Assembly (NCBI GenBank): GCA_024345305.1
Contig: BRON01000002.1
Location: forward strand, 2,604,001 to 2,668,000
DNA from: Mrakia gelida
Taxonomy: Eukaryota; Basidiomycota; Tremellomycetes; Cystofilobasidiales; Mrakiaceae
Reading direction: 5' to 3'
Length of the DNA: 64,000 nt
Part shown: piece after piece, positions 10,357-20,255 of the stretch
Numbering within the stretch: position 1 is the stretch's first letter
Layout of the letters: every line of letters begins with the position of its first letter
Program-made: the position numbers and the translations under genes
The notes under the pieces: generated by a model
What the model was told of the DNA's origin: nothing
Database searches by the model: none
Seen by the model: the letters and a program-made list of their open reading frames with translations, nothing else

Positions 10357-12431
10357 ATGTCAGCCTCTTCTCCACCTCCACCACCCTCACCAGCTCCCAA
10401 ACCATCTCAGCCCAAGCAGCAGCAGCAACCGTCGAAGGGAGGAGGAGGACGAGCTCGCGAGAGTTCCGCTAGATCGGGAGGAGGTCCTTCCATGCCCACC
10501 AAACTCAAGATCGTAGTACGAAGACTCCCTCCCAACCTCCCCGAGCAGCTCTTCTGGAAGTCGGTGGAGCCTTGGGTGACGGAAGAGACTGCTGGCTGGA
10601 GGGATTTCAAGGGAGGCAAGCTCGCAAAGACGTGAGTCTCATCAACCGAGAGAAGCTCGTTCGCTCGACTCGAGCTCACCCACCTCTTCGTTGCTTCCTT
10701 TTGCTATACAGAGCTGCGAAGGAGAACGTCCACTCTCGAGCTTACATCCTTTTCAAATCAACGGAGGCTTTGGTCAACTTCCATAGAGGCTACGATGGAC
10801 ATGCCTTCAGAGACAAGCAAGGTCAGCTCTCCTTCCCTCCCCTCCTCCTGATCTCTCTGCATCTGACTCCCATCTACTTTCTTCTTCGTTGTCAGGGAAC
10901 GAATCTTTCGCCGTCGTCGAGTACGCTACCTACCAGAAGGTCCCAGTTGAACGGAAGAAGGTGGATCCCAAGCAGGGAACAATCGACGATGGTGCGTCCA
11001 CGAGTCGAGCTCGAGCTCAACACCTCTTCCCGTCCTTCTTTCAAGCTCGACCATCGTCTTCCTCTTCTTCCTCTACCCTTTTGTCTTTGCTCCCAGTGTA
11101 AGCTGACCCTCACATCTTACTCTTCGTGCTGCTCCCAGACCCCGACTTCCTTTCCTTCCTCGAATCGCTCAAACCAACTCCCAAATCCGACGCGGAAGCT
11201 CTCGCCGCTGCTGCTGGTTCGTCTCAGCTTCCTGCTCCCCATATCTCTCCAATTGAACTCTCAGTCACCTAAGCTAAACCTCGTCTCTCTCTCTTCCTAT
11301 CATCTGCTCGTCTCCTTCTTCGCAGCCGCCTCCCTCGCCTCCACCTCCTCCCTCGCCCCAGCCTCCAAGCTCACTCCCCTCCTCGAACACCTCAAAGCTC
11401 GCAAACTCGCCTCCATGGAAGCCATGGCTGCCGCCTCAACCTCCAACAAGGGCAAATCCTCTTCTCGCAACGCCAACGCCAACGGACTAGGAGCCTCCAC
11501 GATCGTCAACGGTCAAACGATCTACACTTCCTCCTCCTCCTCCGCTGCCATCGCCGCAGCCGTCGCTGCTGGTGCATCAGGTCTCTCGAACGTTAAGAGG
11601 AAGAAGCGAGGGAAAGGACCAAAGGGAGCGGATGGACCAGCTGGTGGAGGACCTTCTTCAGCTCCGAAGAAAGGAGGGGCAGGAGGGCAGGCAGCAGCAG
11701 CGATGAGCGTCCAAGGAGGAGGTCGAGGAGCAGGTCGTCAAGCTCCTGATCCTGGAGCTCTACAAGCCATCGCAGCTGCTGCTCTCGCGGCGTCGAGGAA
11801 GAGTCCTGGGCACGGAGTCGTCGTGGTGGGAGGAGCGCAGGAAGGGGCGGGAGCGAGTCGGACGAGGAGGAGGGAGAAACGAGGTGCGAAGGGAGGGGAG
11901 GGTGGTGGTGGAGGAGGAGGAGGAGGGGGTGTGGCGAAGCCGGTGACGTTGCTGAAGAGGGAACCACCGGTGATGAGCAATGAAGGGTTCCCGCTGCCTT
12001 CGCCGTCGATTTCGATGCCTCCGACGACGCCGAGGAACGACCAACCTCGCGCGTCAGGCTCGTCGAACAGCAACAACCCTCCTCCTCCACCTCCCCAGCC
12101 TCAACGAACCCAATCCCAAACTCAACTCCAACCCCCTGCTCTTCCATCCCAACCCTCCCGCCAACGCTCTCCTGCTCCTCCTCAACAAACCGACGCGTCG
12201 AATCAACCTCAAGTTCAACCTCCGACGGGTCCTCGAGCTGCTGGTGGGAGAGGTGGACGAGCTGCAGGTGGCGCGAGAGGAGCTGGTGGTGGAGGTGGCG
12301 CGAGGATCGACGATGTGGTTGTACCTACGGCGCCGAAGGGTGGGAGAACGAGAGGAGGAGGAGGAGGAGGGTTCGGAGCGATTGGGTCTGGACGAGGGGG
12401 TGCTGGGAGAGGTGGGATGGGTGGGCCTTAG
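10357..12431 (+). CDS. UPF3: Nonsense-mediated decay factor Upf3
   Basis: Smg4/Upf3-domain protein, which links the exon-junction complex or the terminating ribosome to Upf2-Upf1 in nonsense-mediated mRNA decay and shuttles between nucleus and cytoplasm. Exons: 10357-10631, 10712-10821, 10896-10991, 11139-11216, 11326-12431; 554 residues. The RRM-like domain spans about residues 45-195: KIVVRRLPPNLPEQLFW is the first strand and helix, SRAYILFKS the third strand, FAVVEYATYQKVP the last, followed by PDFLSFLESL, all family hallmarks. The rest is low complexity: Ala/Ser-rich, a poly-Gly run near 11910-11930, Pro/Gln-rich segments and an RGG-rich C-terminus (GRGGAGRGGMGGP). I could not identify a clear exon-junction-binding motif at the C-terminus. 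Confidence 0.92.
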
Positions 12432-12785
12432 TTCTGACATATCATCTGGATTGCTTCCGTCGATGTTGCCATTCTCTTTCGCGAGAGTCTCAAGAGAGAG
12501 AGAAGAGGGCGAGTGAGGAGTGACGACGCGAACAAGTCTGCCGCGACTTTCAAGCGACGCCTGTTCGATTTCTCGCTTTCGATGAAGCTTCAGGATACGA
12601 CTGAATCTAGTCCAAATCTCGTTCAGGGCCTAAAAAGAAAACCTGAAGAGCTTCCAATCGAAGGTCGAGCTCATCAGCTCGAAACCGATGCTCTCGCGCT
12701 CCCCTCCCCTCTCCTTCTCCCGAAACCATCACCTCGCCTTTTTCTCTCTCTCCCCTTTCCCTCGTCACCTCCTCGCCACCTCTCG
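12432..12785. other. Intergenic region UPF3 / HLH-bZIP gene
   Basis: 354 bp between two plus-strand genes. The frame of the downstream start codon stays open back to 12513, but the intervening sequence is C/T-rich and looks like a 5' UTR with pyrimidine tracts just before ATG 12786. No other feature recognised. Confidence 0.5.
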
Positions 12786-15038
12786 ATGTCGGTGCCCGAT
12801 TGGTTCTCGAACTTGATCCAAACGGCAGAAGCAGCCGAGCAGCAGCGGGCTCAACCGTCTCAGGACCTTCAAGCTCAACACGCCCTCGCTCAAGCTCTCA
12901 CCAACTCTGGGTACGATGCTGCAGCTCAGCAGCAGCAGCTCTCATCGACCGGACAGAGCGATGAGTGAGTATCTAACGGTTGACCTTGTGGTCGAACCAT
13001 GCAGGGCTAGCGAGAAAGAGAGTGACAAGAAGAGGAAGGAGAGGGCGAACGAATGGTTTGCTAACCGACCTCGTCCCCTCCTCCCTTCCTTCTTTTTTCC
13101 TCCTCATCTCTCGTCTCAGATTCCTCGATCAACCTCAACATCGACTAGAGAGTCACATCAAGTCTGCATCTACCTCTCAGTACGAAGGAGACCCTTCTCG
13201 ATGGATGCACTCGGGAGACGAGATCATGAACGAACCTCAATCTCACCTTCAGCAACTCTCCCTCGACCAACTCGCCTTCCAAGTCAACAACGGAGGGGCG
13301 AGTTCAAATGGGAATCCTCAGCGTGAGTGCTCGATACTTTATTCTGATGCTGTCGGTGATGGGGAGCTTGTAGCTGCTCGGAAGGGCTGGGAGAGAACGG
13401 GAGATCGAAGGGATGGAACGACTCGACGAAACGAAGCTCACACTTTCCCTTCCCTTCCCTTCGTCCTCCCAGCCCAAGTCTCCTCCTCCTCCACCACCTC
13501 CAACGGTCTCGTCTCAGCCTACCCCAACGCTCCTCATCCCCATCCCATCCCATCTCACAACAACATCGACCAAAACCCCTCGTCCTCTTCCTCCTCAAAC
13601 CTCGCCTCCTCAGCCGTCTTCCCCTCATCGACGTCTCCAGCCAAACGACCTCGAAGAGCCTCCTCTACCTCCTCCTTTGGACCTACTCCCTCCCCTCAAT
13701 CCACCACCAAGCGAAGGAAGTCCGATGCGACGACGCCCAAGAAGCAGGAACCAGTCGTGACGCTCTACAAGGCCAAAGGGGAGGAGGAGAAGCTCGATCA
13801 GGCGATGGATAAGTTGAAGGAGAAGGTGCCTGCTTTGAGAACGTTCTTGTACGTCTTAACCCACCTGTCGATCTCGAGCCCTACCTCGCCTCGAAACAAA
13901 GCTAACTCGAGTCCTTGCGCTCGTTTGGTTCTGTCCGCGTCCGACGTGCTTCCAGCCATATCCTCCCCGTCCCCTCTCCAACACCCGACTCTGGTGGTCT
14001 CGTCGACGGCGTTCTTCCTCCGAAGGCCGACGGTGGAGCAGCAACGGTGGTGAAGACGTCAGCGTCGTACGTGCATGTGCTGCAGAGGGAGAGGGACGCG
14101 GGGAAGAGGATGATCGCTGGGTTGGAGGGAGTGTTGAAAGCGACGGGAGGGGAGGAGATGTTGGATGCTTGGAGGGCTGTGAGTCGTTCTTCTTCGTTCT
14201 TGGTCTTCGGACAGCCGACTTGGAACTCTTGGATGGAGCTGGGGGTGGGAGGGGATGGATGGTTGGGCGTGAGAACGAAGAGACGAACGAACGAAGACGC
14301 TAACTCTCGACGCGTCTCTTATTCGTCCTTCGCCCTCCCTCGCCCTTCGTTCGTTTCGTTTCCTCCCAGCAACTCGCCGTCCTCGAAGAAGAACGAGAAG
14401 AAGCAGACGCTGCCGCCGCGACACTTGTCACTCAAAGCCTCGTCAACCAAAACGGAAAGGTAAAGGACGAAGTCGACCGACCTCTCCTCGACCTCAACTC
14501 TGCTCCCTCCTCCTCCTCCCTCCAACCCTCCGACGAACCCTCTTCCTCCACCACCACCATCAACACTAATAGGCCAGGACTAATCTCCCTCCCACCCCAA
14601 CCTCAACCCCAAGTTCCCCTCATCTCCTCCTCCACCACCACCATCACCATCAACCCCTCCTCCATCGACCCCCTGCACCCAAACTACTACGACCCAACCT
14701 CCTACGCCATCGACTCCCACGACTTCATGACCTACCCCTCTGGCGATCCTGTCGTCGCTTCAGGATCTGCCGACGGAGAAGGGAACGGAGGAGGGGCAGG
14801 GGGAGGGCCGAAATCGAAGCAGGAGATCGCGAGGGAGAAGAATAGGGAGAAGCAGAGGAGGTTTAGGGAGAGGCAGAAGGCGAGGGTTGCGGAGCTGGAG
14901 GCGAAGTTGAGGGAGTTGAAGAAAGGGGAGGCGGAGGGGGAGGAGCTGGAGGTGATGGAGGTGATGGAGGAGGAAGGGACGGGAAGTGGGGTGAAGGAAG
15001 AGGAGGGCGAGCGAGACGCTGATGGCTTGATCGTTTGA
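12786..15038 (+). CDS. HLH plus C-terminal bZIP transcription-factor-like protein (paralogue of 20256-23981)
   Basis: Predicted nuclear regulator of 547 residues. Exons: 12786-12964, 13120-13322, 13479-13848, 13956-14178, 14370-15038. After a Gln/Ser-rich N-terminus and basic patches (AKRPRRAS, TKRRKSD) comes a helix-loop-helix: helix 1 LDQAMDKLKEKVPALR (about 236-250), a loop containing GGLVDGVLPPKADG, and helix 2 TVVKTSASYVHVLQRERD (about 277-295). The usual basic arm with E-R contacts is missing. About 180 residues later lies a bZIP: REKNREKQRRFRERQKARV followed by leucines in LEAKLREL (about 477-515). The basic region has the N-x7-R core and resembles the Yap/Pap1 pattern NxxAQxxFR with Ala replaced by Lys. 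The C-terminus is acidic. Intron 1 is set by phase; an apparent extra exon at 13005-13053 would give an immediate stop. DNA targets unknown. Confidence 0.72.
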
Positions 15039-15322
15039 TCGTTCTGCAGTGTTGAGTTTCGTTCGTCAGTCCATTCGTCGTGTATCACCCTACTTTATGC
15101 TTTCGCTTTTAGCGCTGTAATGCCGATGTTTCTCGGTTCGAAGAAGCACGGCCTTGAAGAGAGAAGTTGAAAGAGGTCGAGACGAGACGCGTCTCGCGAG
15201 TCTTCGAGAAGAACGAGATCATGGATCGTGCAGCAGCGAGCGAGGGTACAACGATGAAGAAGAAAAACAGAGAAACTAGCGCGAAAGGGCAACGTAAGAA
15301 GATAGAAAGATATGCGAGTACT

Positions 15323-17914
15323 CTAATCGAACCTGTCCCTCCCCTCCTCCTCCTCCGTCGTCGCCCCAGCGTTCCTCTCCACCCTCGCCTTGAGCTCAAA
15401 GTTCTGAGGCTCAAACTTCCTCGTCGCAGGCTCGAGAGTCTTAACGCTCGAGTTTCCTGATTTGAGACCTGCGGCGTGGTTGACGAGAGGACGCGCCGAG
15501 GCCTGAGGGGAGGGGAAATGCTGTGACTGGTCGAACGTCTGATCGCGGTGGTGGGACATGCCCAGTTCGACGGTGTCGGGTCCGGGGCCGAAGCTGGGAA
15601 GAATTAAATGGGTGGGTGGGAGGGTGAGTGAGCGACGGAGAGAGAGAGGAAGAGGTGGGAAGATGGAGGAGAGGAGGGGGACGCGACTGACTCTTCGTAA
15701 ACCGACTCGCCGAGGTAGGATTCGTCGGTTCCGAGCTCTTCCTCCTCGAGTGTTGAGCGAAGAGAGAGACCTGGGATGAAGTGGAAAATCATGCAGATCT
15801 GGTCGAAGAAGAAGAAGAAGAAGTTCAGATCAACGCGAGTAAGAACGAGGAAAGAAAAAGGAAGACAAACGAGGTACGTGACTCCAAACGCGTAGGCCAT
15901 GATCGTGACGGATTCAGCGAGTTGGTAGGCGAGCTGCATGTAGTGGTGGTCGATGAACCCTCCGAGGATGATGGTTCCGTCGAGAGCGGCGATGGATTTC
16001 TGAGCGAAGAGGGCTGAGAAGCGAGAGAGGAAGAGGATCAGTTCGACGCGTCGAGGGAGGAGAGGAGAGAAGATAAGGAGCTTACCGCACATGAGATTTC
16101 CGACGAACCCGCCGACGGCGTGAAGAGAGAAGAGATCCAGGGCGTCGTCGGCTCGGAAGAGGAACTTGAGACTCGTCGCTCGTTGACAGACGGCTCCGGC
16201 GACGAAACCGATTGCGAGAGAAGCCGCTGAGGTCCGTAAACGAGGAGGTCAGCTCATGTTTTTCGAGTTTGACGAGGGAGAGAACAACTTACGAGGTCCT
16301 ACGAATCCTGAGCACGGAGTGATCGCGACGAGTCCGCTCACGACGCCGCTGCAGAAGCCAATCGAGCTCCACTTCCTTTCCAGAGTCCAGTCGAGGAACA
16401 TCCAGACGAGACCACCGATGGAGGCGGCGATGTTGGTAACGACCATGGCGTTGACGGCTCGGAAGTTGGCGGCGAGGGCTGCGGAGAAACGAAACGAGCG
16501 AAGGCCGGAACGACGCGTCGAAAGTCAGCTTCGAAATCTAGCAATCTTCTGTCTCTTCGTGGTCTCAGAGACACCCCGAAGAGAGAAATTGCGAGTCTCA
16601 CCTGAGCCTCCGTTGAAGCCAAACCACCCGAACCAGAGGAGAGCCGTTCCCAAAATCACGTAGCTCGTGTTGAAAGGTCGAAAGGCGAGCGTCTCGGTTC
16701 CGTAACCTTTTCGCTTTCCGAGGTAGATGGAGATGGCGAGAGCAGCCGATCCACTAGCGATGTGAACTGAAACGACGAAGAAGAGGAAGGAAGCGTCAGC
16801 TGAGAAGAGACGCGTCGCGATATCGAAGGGTTCACGAACCTGGCCCTCCTCCGGCTGTTGAAACGCGAAATAGGTCAGTCCTCTCTTCTTCCGTCGAAGG
16901 AAGAACTGAGGGGAAGAAATACGTACCGAAATCCAGTCCTCCCAAGACGTAGAGCCATCCCTTGAAGAACAGAAGAGGGAACGAGTCAGAACCGAGCGAC
17001 GCGTCGTCGAGCGAAGGGAAGACGAAAGCAACTCACCTTCGGCGACCAGACCCAGCGAGCAACAGGATCATAGACGAGGGTACTCCAAACGAAGACGAAG
17101 GCGAGAATGGGACCAGGTCGACCTCGCTCAGCGAAAGCTCCGACGCTGCAGAAGAATGGGAATTGGATTCAGTTCGACCTCGAAGTTTGCGAGTGAAGGG
17201 GAAGCGAATGAGCTCACGCGAGGATTGGAGTCAAGGTAGCGAACATCGCCTGGTAGATCATGTAGAGAGACGCTGGGATCCGAGCTGAGCCGACCGATGG
17301 CTGATCCAAAACGTTTCGAAGCGCGAAGTGTCTGGACGGGACGAAAGAGCGGTCAGGTCGGTTCGCTTTGTGGTGCAGGAGGATTTTCACGTACCTCAAG
17401 TCTCCAATGTAGTCGGATCCTATTTCCGAGAAGGTCAAAGAGTACCCCCATATCCTTCGAGGGAGAAAAGGAGGATGAGCTTGACGAAGAGGGGACCGAC
17501 AACAAAACAACAAGACCCGCAACTCACATCCATTGGAAGGTCACGACCGCCAAAGATGAGAAGCTCAGGTAGATAAGAGTGAGAGCGTTCTTCCGTCGAA
17601 GAAGACCAGAGTAGAGGAAACCGACTGCAGGAATCTGCGAGCGTGAGGGTGAAGGGAAAACCCGGAAGTCGATCAGCTTTCGCCTCCTCGACTCATGAAA
17701 GCAAACTCCGTCTCACCATGAGCCATACGAGACACGTCGAGAACAGCACAAAAAGCAAAGTCTGCCGGACTGTACGAGACCTGGAACCCATTGGCGATGA
17801 TCTCTACAAGGAAGCCAGTGCTCGTCAGCTTCGTTCGCTCGACCTCGAAGTCGCGTCGAGGGAGAACGAAAGAAACGAACCTGTTGTCGTGTAGGTGAGG
17901 TTGGCGGACGCCAT
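15323..17914 (-). CDS. Ammonium transporter (Mep/Amt family)
   Basis: High-affinity ammonium transporter of the plasma membrane, 11 TM helices. Exons: 17914-17881, 17803-17717, 17634-17528, 17454-17395, 17331-17218, 17145-17037, 16960-16927, 16854-16840, 16766-16602, 16478-16293, 16226-16086, 16013-15871, 15798-15692, 15593-15323; about 523 residues. Signatures: [67 protein letters not shown] with the pore His, and FIPGLSLR at the end of TM11. Exon 2 needs one base removed from a run of five A (plus strand 17750-17754) to join YSPADFAF to [11 protein letters not shown]; without it the frame is lost. A 15-nt exon encodes part of AGGGP. The upstream region has GATAAG elements consistent with nitrogen control. 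Transporter versus transceptor role cannot be told. Confidence 0.9.
16840..16854 (-). other. 15-nt micro-exon of the ammonium transporter
   Basis: The 15 bases CCGGAGGAGGGCCAG lie between a CAACAG acceptor and a GTTCGT donor. Spliced, they complete DFAGGGPVHIASG, a conserved Amt/Mep motif, in frame on both sides. Confidence 0.8.
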
Positions 17915-18579
17915 ATGTGTTCGGGCGCTAAGAGAGGAAGGAGTGTCTGAGACTCCTGAAGGGCAGGATGGAAGAGGGAGGGGAGGCGAGGGAGGAGAAG
18001 CATGCTAGTGAGCTCATGAGTCTTAGCGAGAAGTGGCAGGCACGACTGCAATTTCTTGGAAGGGTCAGGCTAGCAGCTTATCGATCTCCTCTGAATTGAG
18101 CTCTGATCGAGGTGGCGAGTCGGCTAGAATTCAAAAGAGGAGGCAAGAGGCGGGGATAGATCGAACGAGGTGCAGTGAGTTGGGTGGGGGAGTCGAGCGG
18201 CGACGGTGCTCGACGAGAAGCTGAGGAGCTCGTATTACCAGAGCTCGCCTTCTCTCGACCAGATAAGGAGCCTCGCCAGTATAGGCTCTACCAAAAGGAT
18301 AGGATCAGACCTCTAGCGGTTGAGAGTTCGGACGAAAGCGACGCTCAGCTCACACGTTTCAAACGAGCACTGAGCTCAACCTTGCGTGGTTCTTCCGCTG
18401 CGAAGATACAAGGACGTTCATTAAGAGATGCGAGATATAAGTCTAAGATAGCTACGAATCAGGGTACAGAGATACAACTAGAAAAAAAGCAGCAAGAGCA
18501 AAACAAAAGCGTCCAACAGCAAAGATCGTCGACGCGTCGATCCTCCTCTTCTCCTCGACCCTTCTTCCCAACGGCACTC
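17915..18579 (-). promoter_or_regulatory. Ammonium transporter promoter with GATA-type sites
   Basis: 665 bp upstream of the transporter start and downstream of the CIA30 gene. It contains perfect GATAAG at 18262-18267 (plus) and at 18077-18082 (as CTTATC), plus GATAG/GATAGA at 18155, 18298 and 18447. Fungal nitrogen regulators (Nit2/AreA/Gln3 type) bind HGATAR, often in clusters before ammonium transporter genes. This is motif evidence; part of the region is also 3' UTR of the CIA30 gene. Confidence 0.45.
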
Positions 18580-19604
18580 CTAGAAGCAGCTCCACCTCTT
18601 CGCACCCACCTCCTCCTCCTCAGAGGCAGCAGACCCTACTGCCGTTGTGGCAGCCATCGACGCGCGTCGAATGTCCCTCGTCGATTCGTTCTTCGTCCTC
18701 GGAGGCGGACGATTCACCATTCCCTCGAGCCCGGCGACGATGAACTCGAAGGTCCCTTCCTGATCGCCGGGACCAATGGATCGTACGCTGAGGGAGAGGG
18801 AGGTGATGTTGTCCGGTCGGAAGGGAGTGGGAGGTTGTTGAAGTGGGAAGCCGCCGAGGGAGGGAGAGAACGAGGAGAAGGGGAGGGAGAGAGAGCAGAC
18901 TTGCTCGCGAGCGAAGAAGGATTGCTGAGAGAGATGGAGGGGAAGATATCAGTCAGATGAGGAGCCGAGGCGAGGCTGAAAGATGAGAACCAGAGAAAGA
19001 AGAGGAAGACGAACCTTCTCGACGTTCTCCTCCCACACCTCCAACGCGTCCAGGCTGAACATCCACTGAACCGCCTCCTCCTTCCTCCCGTCCTTCGTGA
19101 ACTTGGTCTCCTCCGACTCCAGAACGATGGTAAGCCTGGTCGGCGTCCTCGTCTCGACGTGAGTCTCGTCTGAGGGCCGTCGAACGGGGGCGGGAGGGAG
19201 GGACGACGGAAGAAGGGAAAGGAGGAGGCCGGAGTGGGTTTCGGTGGGAAGAGAGACGCGAGGGACGAAGGGGTAGGTTTGAGCAGCTTGTCCGATTCCG
19301 GTCTTTGTGTCGCAGTCTGGGAAGTGAAGCAAAAGAAGAAGGAGGAAGGTGAGTCGAACGAAGCGGGAGGAAGAGCGAACGCCGACGACGACAACTCGAA
19401 TCGATTCTTGTGCTCACCGAGTCTGCCCCAGAACCTGATCGTACCAGCCTCGATATCCAAGCAGCTGAGACTCCTTCCTCCTACCGTCCTATCGTCGGCG
19501 GACTTCCACCTAGCTTGAGAGGGGAAGAAAGGGAACTTGGATTTGACGACGGGCGCGACGGATTGAGAAAGTTGTTGACGAGAGTGACCTGAGCGACCAG
19601 ACAT
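18580..19604 (-). CDS. CIA30-domain protein (NDUFAF1-like)
   Basis: Three exons: 19604-19418, 19316-19015, 18924-18580; 277 residues. The pattern W-SADDRTVGGRSLSCLD ... GTIRFWGRLG fits the N-terminal block of the CIA30 family, and the later segment with SLPFSSFSPSLGG, SLSLSVRSIGPGDQEGTFEF fits its C-terminal block (sheet ending in a phrase like GxFxL). CIA30/NDUFAF1 assists assembly of mitochondrial complex I, though many fungal members are uncharacterised cytosolic proteins, and this one has no clear mitochondrial presequence. It ends in KRWSCF, a cysteine two residues from the end that could in principle be modified. ATG 19604 was chosen; the frame is open further upstream to 19718. Confidence 0.6.
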
Positions 19605-20255
19605 GGCAAGATAGTGAGCGAGATAAGGAAGCTGAGCTGAAGGTGAAGAAGGTGGTGGTTGAAGGGTGGGTAGTTCTTGCACGAGAAGGCGGGAGGCCGG
19701 TGGCGAGAGAGAAAGCAATCAAGAGGGCAGTTGGATCGGGAATCCTCGAGCAGAAAAGTCCCAATTTAAGGTGAGCGTCAAGAGAGCCTAAGAGGGCCAC
19801 CAGTTGAACTCTCCATATAGTGAAGAGCAGGCGAGATTGGAATGAGCGAGGACGAGTGAGACGACGAAGAAGGCGTCGAACGAAGAGCTGGACTGAGACG
19901 AGCGCTGTGATTACGACCCGTGCGTCGGAGAAGCCAGAGATGAGGACGTAGATAGAGGAGCAGTCTCATCAGAAGTTCAGAGGCAGATCAAGAGGACAGG
20001 AACAAAAGGAAGATTTGGGAGAGGGTGGACGTTGAGGGAGAGAGAGGGGAGTTGGACGAAAAGTCGTTTTCAGAGAGCCTAGAGATCGAGAAGCATGAAA
20101 ATCCAAACTTACATCGCTTTCCAGAATGTATACAGAGTGTTGGAACTCCATGTTAAGAACTCGGAAGCTGTTGCAGTCGAATTTTCCCAAAGCGGAAGAG
20201 GAGGGAGAGGAGCGAGCTGCTTCCCCTGCTCCTCCTTGCCTCCCAACGACGAGCT
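19605..20255. promoter_or_regulatory. Divergent intergenic region CIA30 / RFX-HLH-bZIP gene
   Basis: 651 bp between the two divergent start codons. It contains many GAGC/AGCTC steps but no array or recognised binding motif. Short open frames here look like chance. Confidence 0.45.

Noticed and set aside
13005..13053. Extra exon of the HLH-bZIP gene encoding EASEKESDKKRKERANE
   Set aside because: It has an acceptor and looks protein-like, but joining it to the next exon makes TGA at the junction; skipping it gives a clean phase.
18175..18960. 261-codon plus-strand open frame opposite the CIA30 gene
   Set aside because: Low-complexity Arg/Ser/Glu sequence antisense to exon 3 of CIA30; no family motif.
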